Source: a virus
Length of the DNA: 28,099 bases
Reading direction: 5' to 3' (one strand)
IMG/VR virus record: IMGVR_UViG_3300028361_000099
Span: 1-28,099 of that record
The translations under genes and the position numbers were made by a program. Below are positions 1 to 7,823 of this stretch, in pieces. Below the pieces are notes generated by a model. That model saw nothing but the letters and a program-made list of their open reading frames with translations, ran no database searches and was not told the origin of the DNA. Position 1 is the stretch's first letter; every line of letters starts with the position of its first letter.

Positions 1-2
1 CA

Positions 3-221
3 GATAATAATGCAACAGAAATGTTACTTGACGGTGTAATTGCGAGTGCTTCATTCCCAACACTTACAGTAGGGGCACCAGTCTATATGAGTGATACTTC
101 TGGAGATATGGTCGTAGCTCAGCCGAGTACAACAAACTTTGCAATCAGGATAATCGGTGACGCATTATCAGCAACGGTACTGCACTTCTCACCAAGTAGA
201 GATTGGATGGTACATGTTTAA
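3..221 (+). CDS. C-terminal part of a phage structural protein (5' end outside window)
   Basis: The reading frame is open from the left edge to a TAA at 219-221, so this is the end of a longer gene. The tail contains GAPVYMSDTSGD, then a stretch ending IIGDALSATVLHFSPSRDW. A GxPVY-then-ITGxA-then-FxPSxDW layout is common at the C-terminus of capsid-decoration or tail-associated phage proteins of the DUF2190-like type. That family link is from memory and weak. It lies 18 nt upstream of the next gene in the same operon. An ATG at 21-23 exists but is internal to the open frame. Confidence 0.6.
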   Translation, partial: DNNATEMLLDGVIASASFPTLTVGAPVYMSDTSGDMVVAQPSTTNFAIRIIGDALSATVLHFSPSRDWMVHV

Positions 222-239
222 TAAATAATAAATAATATT

Positions 240-638
240 ATGAATAAATTAGAATTAAGAGACAGTTTTATAGCAAAAGGTTGGACAGTAGAACCAGTAG
301 TAGATTGGAGACTTGTTTCTCAAGTTGAAGATGTAGAGAAGTATGATGTTAATGTTGTATCACCTGATGATACTTTTCAGACAGCACAAGTAAAAGTTAT
401 TGGTGATGTTGCAACACCTCTAGGTGCTTTCAAAGAAGTACCATCTACATTCTCTGAACGACTACGTACATTCCTAGATACTATCGAAGTAAGTGCAGGT
501 GTGTTTGCAGTAGTAGTATCAGATACAAAAGAAAGTGATGAAGTTGCAACATGTGTTGCATACATGGAAGACGGAAGTGTAGCGAATTACGCAGTCAAAG
601 AACGAGCAGATACATTTAGCTTTAAGGAATTAGTCTAA
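240..638 (+). CDS. Hypothetical late protein, 132 aa
   Basis: I do not recognise this protein. It is acidic, soluble and has no membrane segment or signal peptide. The middle reads as alternating beta strands (for example VFAVVVSDTKES and VATCVAYMEDGS), so a small beta-rich virion protein is plausible. The start is the first ATG after an AT-rich leader (AATAATATT) with no Shine-Dalgarno. Its stop is one base before the next start in a TAATATG junction, which ties it to the LamG-like protein downstream, so it may be a chaperone or partner of a tail or surface protein. That role is inference from position only. Confidence 0.75.
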   Translation: MNKLELRDSFIAKGWTVEPVVDWRLVSQVEDVEKYDVNVVSPDDTFQTAQVKVIGDVATPLGAFKEVPSTFSERLRTFLDTIEVSAGVFAVVVSDTKESDEVATCVAYMEDGSVANYAVKERADTFSFKELV

Positions 639-639
639 T

Positions 640-1722
640 ATGTCCCATGTCGCCACAGTAACAATAGACAACACAGAGGTAGATGCAGACCTTACTGATT
701 TTCCTGTATACATAGATTTGTCAGACATGCCAGCTAGTTTTTGGGATGTGGTAACTAATGGTGGTGGTGATATACGAGTCTTCAAAGATGATGATAGTAC
801 AGAGTTAGCTAGAGAAGTTGTTAGTTGTCTTACAGCCAGTGACACAGGGGAACTTCATGTTAAGTTTACAGGCACATTATCTAGTTCCACAGACACAGAT
901 ATTCATATATATGCAGATGGTACAAGTACAGAGCCAGCAGTAACAGCCACGTATGGTAGAGATAATGTATGGAGTGCTTATGAAGCTGTATGGCATTTCC
1001 AAGATACAAACTGGATTGACTCATCAGGAAATCTTACAGCACTTACAGCTAGTACAACTGCACCTAGTATAGTTACAGGTAAAATCGGTAACGGTGCTAG
1101 TTTTAATAAATCAACACCGAATTATTTATCTCATTCTGGTGTTACTTTTTCAGGAAGTAGAAGTTGGCAATGTTGGGCTAAACATGACGTTTTGAATGAT
1201 GATAGAATAATGATGGCTCAAGGTAATGCAGGAGGGTTACCAAGAGCTGGTTCAACTGGTGCTAGAACAGGTGTATACAAATTGTTCCATGGAACTTTTG
1301 ATGGAACAGATGTAACAGCGTACCAAAATGGTGCTGATGCAACAACAAATAGAGTTAGCGGTGTATCTAGCTACGGTTATGGTATGCGTGACAAAGTATC
1401 TTTGGGTATAGTAATGGATATAAATCCATCTACATCCAGTACACTAAGTTTTGGTACAAGACCTAGTAATCTAGGAACACTTAACTTTGACGGAATACTA
1501 AGTGAATCACGCTTAAGAGATGATGAACTTTCAGCAACTTGGATATCTACTGAGTACAACAACCAAAACTCACCAAGTACATTTTACACAGTAACAGCTG
1601 TATCATCTAGCACCACCTCAATCAAATCACTCAACGGTCTTGCAATAGCTTCTGTAAAGTCAAGGAATGGACTTGCAAAGGCGAGCATAAAGAGTATTAA
1701 CGGACTCAGTAATACGTCGTAA
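640..1722 (+). CDS. DUF2341/LamG-like (concanavalin-fold) virion surface protein
   Basis: This 360-residue protein has the layout of DUF2341 plus LamG proteins. Residues ~1-105 contain a DFPVYIDLSDMP strand and the segment GDIRVFKDDDSTELAREV, typical of DUF2341. Next come a YEAVWHFQDTNWIDSSGN motif and a segment VTGKIGNGASFN, typical of the LamG/concanavalin start, and the domain closes with LSESRLRDDELSATWISTEY. Such domains bind glycans, and in phages they sit on tail or head fibres. The last 33 residues are three 11-residue repeats, consensus (I/V)KSxNGLxxxS. It starts at a TAATATG junction. The fold call rests on motif recall, not on a search. Confidence 0.7.
   Translation: MSHVATVTIDNTEVDADLTDFPVYIDLSDMPASFWDVVTNGGGDIRVFKDDDSTELAREVVSCLTASDTGELHVKFTGTLSSSTDTDIHIYADGTSTEPAVTATYGRDNVWSAYEAVWHFQDTNWIDSSGNLTALTASTTAPSIVTGKIGNGASFNKSTPNYLSHSGVTFSGSRSWQCWAKHDVLNDDRIMMAQGNAGGLPRAGSTGARTGVYKLFHGTFDGTDVTAYQNGADATTNRVSGVSSYGYGMRDKVSLGIVMDINPSTSSTLSFGTRPSNLGTLNFDGILSESRLRDDELSATWISTEYNNQNSPSTFYTVTAVSSSTTSIKSLNGLAIASVKSRNGLAKASIKSINGLSNTS
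1621..1719 (+). repeat. Three tandem 33-bp units encoding 11-residue repeats
   Basis: Units lie at 1621-1653, 1654-1686 and 1687-1719 and encode IKSLNGLAIAS, VKSRNGLAKAS and IKSINGLSNTS. The protein pattern KSxNGL is kept while codons differ between units (AAC GGT, AAT GGA, AAC GGA). This suggests selection on the peptide rather than a recent DNA duplication. Confidence 0.9.
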
Positions 1723-1723
1723 T

Positions 1724-2173
1724 ATGGAAGGTATGTGTACAAGAACTGAAGTGAAAGACTTACTAGAGGAGGCTACAAAAACCCTCTCTGATGATATTGC
1801 GAACCTCAGACGTGAAAGGCGTGACGACATGAGACGAGTAGCTCATGAGGAAATACAAACAGCAAAAGAGGGCTTCTTCAAGTATGTAGGTATCGGAGGA
1901 TTCATCGCTGTGGGGACGTTCGTGTACTTCTTTGGTGGCTTAACTGGAGATGTTGAGAACCTGAAAGACGACATGACTGACATAACAAAATCAATGGTAG
2001 CCTTAGATGACTTTATGAATAAAGGTGACAGGTTCACCACATCAAACGGACTGGACTTGAAAAACTACTCAGACCAAAATGACGTGCTACTACAGAAACA
2101 GATAGACACAAACGCTGACTCTATCAGACAAGGGTTTGAGGACATTAAGGCTGAGATAATAAGGAATAAATAG
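1724..2173 (+). CDS. Membrane-anchored coiled-coil protein, 149 aa
   Basis: Residues ~1-45 are a charged helix rich in E, R and K. A single hydrophobic stretch follows at ~53-73 (FFKYVGIGGFIAVGTFVYFF), then a second polar region with heptad-like spacing and a predicted coil near the C-terminus (DTNADSIRQGFEDIKAEI). One membrane segment flanked by coils fits a phage holin accessory, spanin-like or tail membrane protein, but nothing here decides between them. The start is either ATG 1724 or the ATG three codons later; the first makes a TAATATG junction with the upstream stop, so I prefer it. The gene sits upstream of the glycosyltransferase, peptidase and holin-like genes. Confidence 0.7.
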   Translation: MEGMCTRTEVKDLLEEATKTLSDDIANLRRERRDDMRRVAHEEIQTAKEGFFKYVGIGGFIAVGTFVYFFGGLTGDVENLKDDMTDITKSMVALDDFMNKGDRFTTSNGLDLKNYSDQNDVLLQKQIDTNADSIRQGFEDIKAEIIRNK

Positions 2174-2174
2174 T

Positions 2175-2219
2175 ATGCAATTAGTAACACCATTAAAAAA
2201 ATTAATCCGCAAAATATGA
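2175..2219 (+). CDS. 14-codon mini-ORF bridging two genes (possible coupling peptide)
   Basis: ATG at 2175 follows the upstream TAG by one base (TAGTATG). The ORF runs 14 codons (MQLVTPLKKLIRKI) and its TGA overlaps the next ATG as ATGA. It therefore fills exactly the gap between two genes, using the junction types seen elsewhere in the window. It may only serve to carry ribosomes into the glycosyltransferase gene. It is too short to prove as a protein. Confidence 0.35.
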   Translation: MQLVTPLKKLIRKI

Positions 2220-3379
2220 GTAAACCAAAATTTAGTGTAGCAATTATCGCAAAAAATGAAGCATTAACACTGCCTAGAATGGTGGAGTCTCTGAAAGAGT
2301 TCCAAGAGAGAGGTGGTGATATTTGGATTTTAGATACAGGGTCAACAGACAATACGGTTGAAGTAGCTAAAGAGCTAGGTTGTAATGTAGAAGCTGTTGG
2401 AGACAAGTTTAAATTAACTATTGACGAAGATCTCGCAAACAAGATAAATGAGAAGTTTATTGTAGAAGATGAGTTACCAGTAGTTGCTGGAGGTGATACT
2501 TTATTTGACTTTGCTTCAGCTAGAAACTATGCCGCTGGTTTGACTAAGAATGACATGATAGCGATGCCTGACTGTGACGAGGTGTTCACCAAGTTTGATA
2601 TTGACGCACTTGATAATGTTATTGAAGAAGGTGTTGAACAGCTGGAGTATGAGTTTGTATTCTCACATGATGCTCAAGGAAACCCGATAGTAAAGTTCAA
2701 GCACTGTAAGTTTTACGATAGGAAGAAACTCAAATGGGTTGGGGTTATACATGAGGTGTTGAGTGGTACAGCAAACAAGAAGTACCTTGGAGAAGATATT
2801 ATAAAACTGGAACATTTCCAGAATGAAAAAACAAACAGAACAGGGTACTTGAAAGGGCTTGCTTTAGACTGCTACAACAATCCTGAGAATGACAGGAACT
2901 CACATTACTTTGCTCGTGAACTGTTCTACTTTGGTAGGCACAAGTCAGCTATCAAAGAATTTAAGAACCATATTTCAATGGACAAGTGGGCTACTGAATC
3001 TTCCCAGTCTATGCTTTTGATTGGAGATGCTTATAAGGTCCTTGGAGATTTCGATGAGATGTTGAAGTGGTACGCAAAATCAATTGACAAAGAAGCCCGC
3101 AGAGAACCTTTGATGAGATTGGCTGAGTACTATTTCCAGAAAGGTATGTATACACAAGTTAAAATATATGCAGAAGCTGCACTTGCTGTTACTCAACTTC
3201 CTTTCTATTCAAATCACCAACCTTACTACGAGAACATCCCACACGAGTTACTATATGTAGCGTACTGGTGGTTGGGGAATAAAGATAAGAGTAAAGAGCA
3301 TTGGCTCAAGGCTCTAAAAATGAAACCAGCTCATCCTAGGTATTTGAAAGATGCTGAATTTTATAAGGATAAAGAATAA
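2216..3379 (+). CDS. Family 2 glycosyltransferase with TPR-like C-terminal region
   Basis: Residues ~5-130 form a GT-A domain. The N-terminal strand FSVAIIAKNEA and the segment DIWILDTGSTDNT (D40, D45) bind the nucleotide sugar. DCDE at 119-122 is the DxD metal site after a hydrophobic strand. WVGVIHE follows near residue 180, as in the GT2 group resembling SunT/SunS-type enzymes that carry TPRs. Residues ~210-387 are helical repeats of TPR type (YFGRHKSAIKEFKNHI, GDAYKVLGDFDEMLKWYAKSI, WWLGNKDKSKEHWLKALKM). A role in glycosylating a virion protein, perhaps the neighbouring surface protein, or a host cell-wall polymer is inferred. The start is AT-rich with no Shine-Dalgarno. Confidence 0.85.
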   Translation: MSKPKFSVAIIAKNEALTLPRMVESLKEFQERGGDIWILDTGSTDNTVEVAKELGCNVEAVGDKFKLTIDEDLANKINEKFIVEDELPVVAGGDTLFDFASARNYAAGLTKNDMIAMPDCDEVFTKFDIDALDNVIEEGVEQLEYEFVFSHDAQGNPIVKFKHCKFYDRKKLKWVGVIHEVLSGTANKKYLGEDIIKLEHFQNEKTNRTGYLKGLALDCYNNPENDRNSHYFARELFYFGRHKSAIKEFKNHISMDKWATESSQSMLLIGDAYKVLGDFDEMLKWYAKSIDKEARREPLMRLAEYYFQKGMYTQVKIYAEAALAVTQLPFYSNHQPYYENIPHELLYVAYWWLGNKDKSKEHWLKALKMKPAHPRYLKDAEFYKDKE

Positions 3380-3383
3380 TATC

Positions 3384-4220
3384 ATGTACTCAACAGGAGC
3401 AGAAAAAAGTAAATACGACATTAGGACTTTTTCATACATCCCCACCACTGCAAATATAAAAGGTGGGAGAAGGTACGACCCTGAAGATATTGAAGACCAA
3501 CATAGAGTTGGTATTTGTACGGGGATTTCAATGACAATGAACGCTCGGAAGTATTTTAAGATAGATTTTTCAGATGACTTTCAATACTTACTACAGAAGA
3601 AGTATATAGATGGCAATTGGAATGAGGGGTCTTCTGCTTTCTCTGCACTCAAAGTTGGAGCTACCTACGGTTTCTTGCCTCAAAGTGATTGGAAATACAC
3701 AACAATAGAAGATAGGAAGTTATCGTATGCTCAATACATCAAGAAGCTACAAGCTGTACCAGAGTCAGAAATAAATAGACTGTTGAAAAAAGCAGCAAAG
3801 TACAAGCTTTCTGGATATGCAAAAATACCAGTGGATAGAAACTTACTTGCAGATGCGATAGATGAGAGTCAAGCAGGTATTATTACAAGATTTACTGTAG
3901 GCAAAGAATGGTACACAGCACCGATAGAGCCATTACGGAAAGCTGTCAACGTGTTAAGTGGTCATCTTGTCACCACAACGAATTACCACGGTGACTCATT
4001 TAGGATAGCAAACTCATGGGGTAGTGATTGGGCGGATAAAGGTACTGCTTACTTTTTGATAGGAGACTATTCACCAACAGAAGCTTGGATACCGTACTAT
4101 GGCAAGCTACCAGAAGTAATAGATGTTCAGAAACAAAATAGGGACAAGATTATCGGGAAGATTATGGATTATATACAAGAGATAATCGTTTTATTAGGTT
4201 TATTAAAACTAACAAAATAA
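3384..4220 (+). CDS. Papain-like (C1 family) cysteine peptidase
   Basis: The 278-residue protein shows the papain catalytic set in order: oxyanion Gln39 and nucleophile Cys45 in DQHRVGICTGIS, His194 in LSGHLVTTTNYHG, and Asn210 in RIANSWGSDW (the NSWG motif). No N-terminal signal or pro-region is evident. A hydrophobic helix near the C-terminus (IIGKIMDYIQEIIVLLGLL) may attach it to a membrane or oligomer. The next gene looks like a holin, so an endopeptidase acting on peptide cross-links during lysis is a reasonable idea. Virion protein maturation is an alternative. I chose ATG 3384 over an upstream in-frame ATG at 3351 because the latter lies deep inside the glycosyltransferase gene; 3384 follows AATAATATC. 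Confidence 0.85.
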   Translation: MYSTGAEKSKYDIRTFSYIPTTANIKGGRRYDPEDIEDQHRVGICTGISMTMNARKYFKIDFSDDFQYLLQKKYIDGNWNEGSSAFSALKVGATYGFLPQSDWKYTTIEDRKLSYAQYIKKLQAVPESEINRLLKKAAKYKLSGYAKIPVDRNLLADAIDESQAGIITRFTVGKEWYTAPIEPLRKAVNVLSGHLVTTTNYHGDSFRIANSWGSDWADKGTAYFLIGDYSPTEAWIPYYGKLPEVIDVQKQNRDKIIGKIMDYIQEIIVLLGLLKLTK

Positions 4221-4221
4221 T

Positions 4222-4434
4222 ATGGATAAAATAAAAGCATTTCTCATAGGTAATAGAATGAAGTCACTCTACTGGAGAACAGGCATGATGATCCTTGCGG
4301 TCATTGTGTCCTCACTACTCGCTAGTTTGGACCTGTTTGCAGAAGTATTCAGCCCAGTAGTAATCACTATGCTAGGTCTGGTACTCGGTGAAATTTCAAA
4401 GTATATAAACAAGGCTTTGCAAGCAAGGAAATAG
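4222..4434 (+). CDS. Small holin-like membrane protein, 70 aa
   Basis: The protein has a short basic N-terminus (MDKIKAFLIGNRMKSLYWR), two hydrophobic stretches at ~21-38 (MMILAVIVSSLLASLDLF) and ~44-60 (SPVVITMLGLVLGEISK), and a basic tail ending KALQARK. Size and topology fit a class II holin or phage holin-like protein. It follows the C1 peptidase at a TAATATG junction, giving a peptidase-holin pair that looks like a lysis cassette within the late operon. No conserved holin motif is visible, so the call rests on topology and context. Confidence 0.6.
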   Translation: MDKIKAFLIGNRMKSLYWRTGMMILAVIVSSLLASLDLFAEVFSPVVITMLGLVLGEISKYINKALQARK

Positions 4435-4476
4435 AGGATAAGCTTAAAGTACATTACTAGCATTAGCAAAAACAAG

Positions 4477-5865
4477 ATGAATCCACAAATAAAAATAGAG
4501 CACAACATAGGGAATACACTGGAGATCCCAAACCAGATAGATGTGAAAGCGTCTACCTACATAAGCAGTAATATTGCTGCGGGAGCTATAGCTGTCCCAG
4601 TTGATAACTCTACTGAGTTTACTGATGACTCTATCTTGTTATTACTCTCCTCAATAGGTGCAGAAAATGCAGAAATTGTTACTTCAGCTTCTAACACCGT
4701 CTCTTCATTCGTGACACTAGCGACACTGATGGCACATAGTCGAGGAGATATTGTGAGTGAGATCAAGTACGATCAGATAGTTGTTTCAAAGTCATCTACT
4801 GTAGATGGCACTTACACTGTGTTTGCAACTCAGGCATTCTTCACTACTCAACAAAACACAATAATCTACGATACTGTCGGTTTAAAGACAGATTACTACA
4901 AAATTCAGTGGAAAAACTCTCTTACTGGCTTACTTTCTGACTACTCTACTGCGATGAGCGTTTCTTCATACCCAGAGGGGTCTGTTGCGAAAATCGTTTA
5001 CCCAGTACTGAAAGCTATGGGAGTTGATAAAGATGACCCAAAGATAAATGCTGAGTTCTGTATTTCAGCAATTGACGATGCTAGGAAGTTTACACAAGGT
5101 AAGCTCTATGGAATCAGACACGCTTGGCAACAGAAGTTTGAATACCCTATCAAGTTACTTGCAGGTACAAACTATGTTGATCTTCCAGATGATATTGACT
5201 TTACAGAAACTGACCGCTCATTATTGGCAGTAAGGTTCTTGTCCACCAACAGTGCTGCTCCTATCAAACTACAATATATAGACAAGAAAAGTTGGAATCA
5301 CATAACAGAATCAGTCGCAGGTGGCACTACTGCAGCAGAAGCTGCGATTGGTGCTGTGAGTATTACATTTGGTAGTGTTGGTGATTTCCCAGACTCAGAT
5401 TCTGGAGTAGCTTATGTTGCTACTACGGACTACGATCAAGATATAGAAGAGATTGCATACACGAGTGTTGACTTAACTACGAACCAGTTACTAGGTGTGA
5501 CTGGAATAACAAGAGTGATTCCAATCGGAACGAAGGTCTGGTCGAGACCAACAATTTCACAGCCAATCTACTACACGGTATACGAAGACAAATTGTTTTT
5601 CGATAGGATAATCCCGGACTCAATGCAAGGGAGTAACCTTTACATTGATTACTACAAAAAGATTGCAGATGTTACTAATTTATATCAAGACCTTCCAGAA
5701 CACTATAGAGAGATCTATAAATGGTACTTACGGTACGCAATAAAATATCGTAAGGATATTTCACTAGAAGCAAACGACCCTGATCTAAAGAAGTTTGAAA
5801 GTTTAGTAAAGGCGTTGTATGACAATCTTTACACGGGGCAAACAACAACAATTATTACAGGTTAA
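4477..5865 (+). CDS. Probable head-tail adaptor or tail structural protein, 462 aa
   Basis: Residues ~1-165 are beta-rich with repeated low-complexity S/T/A segments (TYISSNIAAGAIAVPVDNST), as in virion strand modules. Residues ~170-300 and ~370-462 alternate helix and strand. The C-terminal block LPEHYREIYKWYLRYAIKYR, then a helix ending SLVKALYDNLYTG, resembles the helical end of podovirus adaptor or 'tail accessory' proteins (P22 gp4 / T7 gp11 type). This is a resemblance in layout and gene position, not a proven match. It precedes the probable nozzle gene, the order seen in short-tailed phages. The start ATG 4477 follows AAAAACAAG with no Shine-Dalgarno; 42 nt separate it from the holin-like gene. 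Confidence 0.45.
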   Translation: MNPQIKIEHNIGNTLEIPNQIDVKASTYISSNIAAGAIAVPVDNSTEFTDDSILLLLSSIGAENAEIVTSASNTVSSFVTLATLMAHSRGDIVSEIKYDQIVVSKSSTVDGTYTVFATQAFFTTQQNTIIYDTVGLKTDYYKIQWKNSLTGLLSDYSTAMSVSSYPEGSVAKIVYPVLKAMGVDKDDPKINAEFCISAIDDARKFTQGKLYGIRHAWQQKFEYPIKLLAGTNYVDLPDDIDFTETDRSLLAVRFLSTNSAAPIKLQYIDKKSWNHITESVAGGTTAAEAAIGAVSITFGSVGDFPDSDSGVAYVATTDYDQDIEEIAYTSVDLTTNQLLGVTGITRVIPIGTKVWSRPTISQPIYYTVYEDKLFFDRIIPDSMQGSNLYIDYYKKIADVTNLYQDLPEHYREIYKWYLRYAIKYRKDISLEANDPDLKKFESLVKALYDNLYTGQTTTIITG

Positions 5866-5878
5866 TTAAATTAATTAT

Positions 5879-6235
5879 ATGGCACGAAACAATCCACTCA
5901 TCCCTTTGGTTGACATCCAACAGCAAGAACCAACAGGAGATAGACTTATTACTTTCGGAACAATTACAGGAGGTACTCCATACGCAGGAGCAACCTACGC
6001 AGGTTTATTTGCACTAGAATGTCTTTTGCAAGACCTTGACGGTTCAGCAGTTTACCAAAATGTTGGTACAGTAGCTGTCCCAGCTTGGGAAGCAATTGGT
6101 ACTGGAGCAGCTGGAGCAACAGGTCCAACAGGTCCAACAGGTCCAACCGGTCCAGTAGGAACTTTCAGTACAGGTCCATCTATACCAGCAACTATCACAG
6201 TTGTAGATGGTCTTGTTACAGATCTAACGGTTTAG
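5879..6235 (+). CDS. Small collagen-like virion protein
   Basis: Residues ~1-75 are a small beta-rich region containing GTITGGTPYAGATYAGLFA. They are followed by a Gly-X-Y run with repeated GPT triplets (GATGPTGPTGPTGPVG at roughly residues 80-95) and a short C-terminal strand domain, TITVVDGLVTDLTV. Collagen-like triplets in phages form trimeric rods in fibres, so a small trimeric decoration or fibre tip is likely. The run is shorter than in most phage collagen-like proteins. The gene lies between the adaptor-like and nozzle-like genes. The leader is AT-rich without Shine-Dalgarno. Confidence 0.7.
   Translation: MARNNPLIPLVDIQQQEPTGDRLITFGTITGGTPYAGATYAGLFALECLLQDLDGSAVYQNVGTVAVPAWEAIGTGAAGATGPTGPTGPTGPVGTFSTGPSIPATITVVDGLVTDLTV
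6122..6157 (+). repeat. Four tandem 9-bp units encoding Gly-Pro-Thr/Val triplets
   Basis: Units ggtccaaca, ggtccaaca, ggtccaacc and ggtccagta run head to tail. The low divergence at DNA level suggests the triplet run can expand or contract by slippage. Confidence 0.9.
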
Positions 6236-6242
6236 TTTTTCT

Positions 6243-6274
6243 CCCCCCCACTTATTTTTGCGGATGAGTAGGGG
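6243..6274 (+). other. GC-rich hairpin between the collagen-like and nozzle-like genes
   Basis: CCCCC at 6243-6247 pairs with GGGGG at 6270-6274, then ACT 6249-6251 pairs with AGT 6266-6268 and AT pairs with AT inside, leaving one C/A mismatch. No T-run follows, so it is not a standard intrinsic terminator. It begins 8 bases after the upstream stop and may protect or process the operon mRNA. The remaining bases up to 6340 are A/G-rich and hold no convincing gene. Confidence 0.5.
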
Positions 6275-6340
6275 GATAGGGACACTAAGTTCCATGAAAT
6301 ATGAAAAGAGGAAGAAAAAAAGGGAAATTAACAAAAAAAT

Positions 6341-7822
6341 ATGTCAGAAAAAATACCAGATATAAAAATACCACAACCTACCGAGGGGATTATACGATCA
6401 GCTCAGTTGAGTGATCACGTTTCTCCAGAGAACTCTGTTGAACTTGTTATCAACGCTCACTTTGACACGATAGGTTCAGTAAAAACTAGACTGGGAATTG
6501 AGACTTATGCAACTACTCTGGCTGGCAGTATCGGGTCTTTTGGAACATTGAACTCACAAGCTAGTGCTACCAAGTATCTATTTGCACGAGTTGGAACAAC
6601 TATTCAGGCTCTGAACTCTACAACAGCTGCTTGGGCAGAGGTTGAAACAGGACTAACTGGTAGCGGAAAAGCTAGGTTCAGCCAGTTCTTGAACAGGGCT
6701 TGGATGGTAAATGGTAACGCAGGAGATGCTCCAGTCACTTCAAACGGAGGTGCTTTTGATACGACTGATGTACCTACTACACTCCCTAAAGCTGACTTCA
6801 TTGAAGCTGGGTTTGACGGTAGGGTTTGGCTTGCTGATGCTTCTACTGACATTCTCTACTACACTGACATTGTTCAATCTACTGATGGAACAAGTTATGT
6901 TACTCCACTTACTTTTGATCTGACTGTAAACTTCATTACAAAATTCTCACCTCAAGACGGTGAATCTATCACAGGTCTTTTCCGAGTGCCGAAAGCACTG
7001 CTTCTTTTCAAACAGAACCATATATACAGAGTCTACGGTATTGGTAGTGACGGGCTTGGTAACGTGGACTCATACCCAGCTTACAATGTTGGAACATTTT
7101 CCCAGGAGTCAATCATCCAAAGTAAAGACGGTATCTATTTCCACCACTCTTCAGGGTTCTACAAGTTCAACTACGACTCACAGCCTACAGAGATTTCCAG
7201 AAGGGTTATTGACTTCGTGAAAGCGATTCCACGAGCTTCCTATGAGAACATCATAGGAGTTTATGATGGTCAGGACGCAATAAAATGGTCAGTTGGTGAG
7301 ATTACAGTTGATGGTGTTACTTACGCAAACTGCCAGATGAGGTATTCAATCTCTACACAGATCTGGACTGTCTATGACTTTGGAGACAAAGATATTACAG
7401 CTCTAATCCGCTACGACAACGGAACAACTATCGAACAGGTTGTTGGACTAAATACAGGAGTTGTTGGAAAACTAGACTCAGGTTTCACTGACCTAGGAGA
7501 TCCAATCCCATACGAAATAATTGACAAGTTCAGGTCCTTCACAGAAATGGAGTCTTCTTCTAAGAACATCGGTGGCATCGCAGTTATGTCTAAAAAAGCG
7601 ACAGGAGCATTAATGCAGTACCAGACAGATCTGATGGATGATAACCAGTGGGTAGATGTTGGAAACATTAAAGATACTTATGTGACGCTCTTCCCCAATG
7701 TTGGGACAATAGATTTTAACCAAGTAAGACTTAGAACGAAGGGATTTTCAGTAGGAGAACCTATACTGTTTGAGGGAGTTGAATTACTTTCACTTCAAGA
7801 TAAAGGAGTAGATCAAAACTAA
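6341..7822 (+). CDS. Probable tail nozzle protein (beta-propeller type), 493 aa
   Basis: After an extended N-terminus with NSVELVINAHFDTIGSVKTR, the protein is a series of short blades: GTTIQALNSTTAAWAEV, GFDGRVWLADASTDILYYTD, KALLLFKQNHIYRVYG, SKDGIYFHHSSGFYKFN and GVYDGQDAIKWSVGE. Repeated 'G-D-x-I-Y/W' strands of this kind are typical of the propeller domain in podovirus nozzle proteins (P22 gp10, T7 gp12). The C-terminal region (GIAVMSKKATGALMQYQTDL, NQVRLRTKGFS) forms further beta structure. Its place after an adaptor-like gene and before a fibre gene agrees. The product call is inferred from pattern and order. The start follows AACAAAAAAAT. Confidence 0.55.
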   Translation: MSEKIPDIKIPQPTEGIIRSAQLSDHVSPENSVELVINAHFDTIGSVKTRLGIETYATTLAGSIGSFGTLNSQASATKYLFARVGTTIQALNSTTAAWAEVETGLTGSGKARFSQFLNRAWMVNGNAGDAPVTSNGGAFDTTDVPTTLPKADFIEAGFDGRVWLADASTDILYYTDIVQSTDGTSYVTPLTFDLTVNFITKFSPQDGESITGLFRVPKALLLFKQNHIYRVYGIGSDGLGNVDSYPAYNVGTFSQESIIQSKDGIYFHHSSGFYKFNYDSQPTEISRRVIDFVKAIPRASYENIIGVYDGQDAIKWSVGEITVDGVTYANCQMRYSISTQIWTVYDFGDKDITALIRYDNGTTIEQVVGLNTGVVGKLDSGFTDLGDPIPYEIIDKFRSFTEMESSSKNIGGIAVMSKKATGALMQYQTDLMDDNQWVDVGNIKDTYVTLFPNVGTIDFNQVRLRTKGFSVGEPILFEGVELLSLQDKGVDQN

Positions 7823-7823
7823 T

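Noticed and set aside
6122-6157. Short tandem repeats that could suggest a CRISPR or regulatory array
   Set aside because: The 9-bp units are in frame and encode collagen-type triplets, with no spacers.
6301-6414. Overlapping basic ORF starting at 6301 (MKRGRKKGKLTKKY)
   Set aside because: It runs far into the nozzle-like gene in another frame, and its base composition simply reflects an A/G-rich leader.
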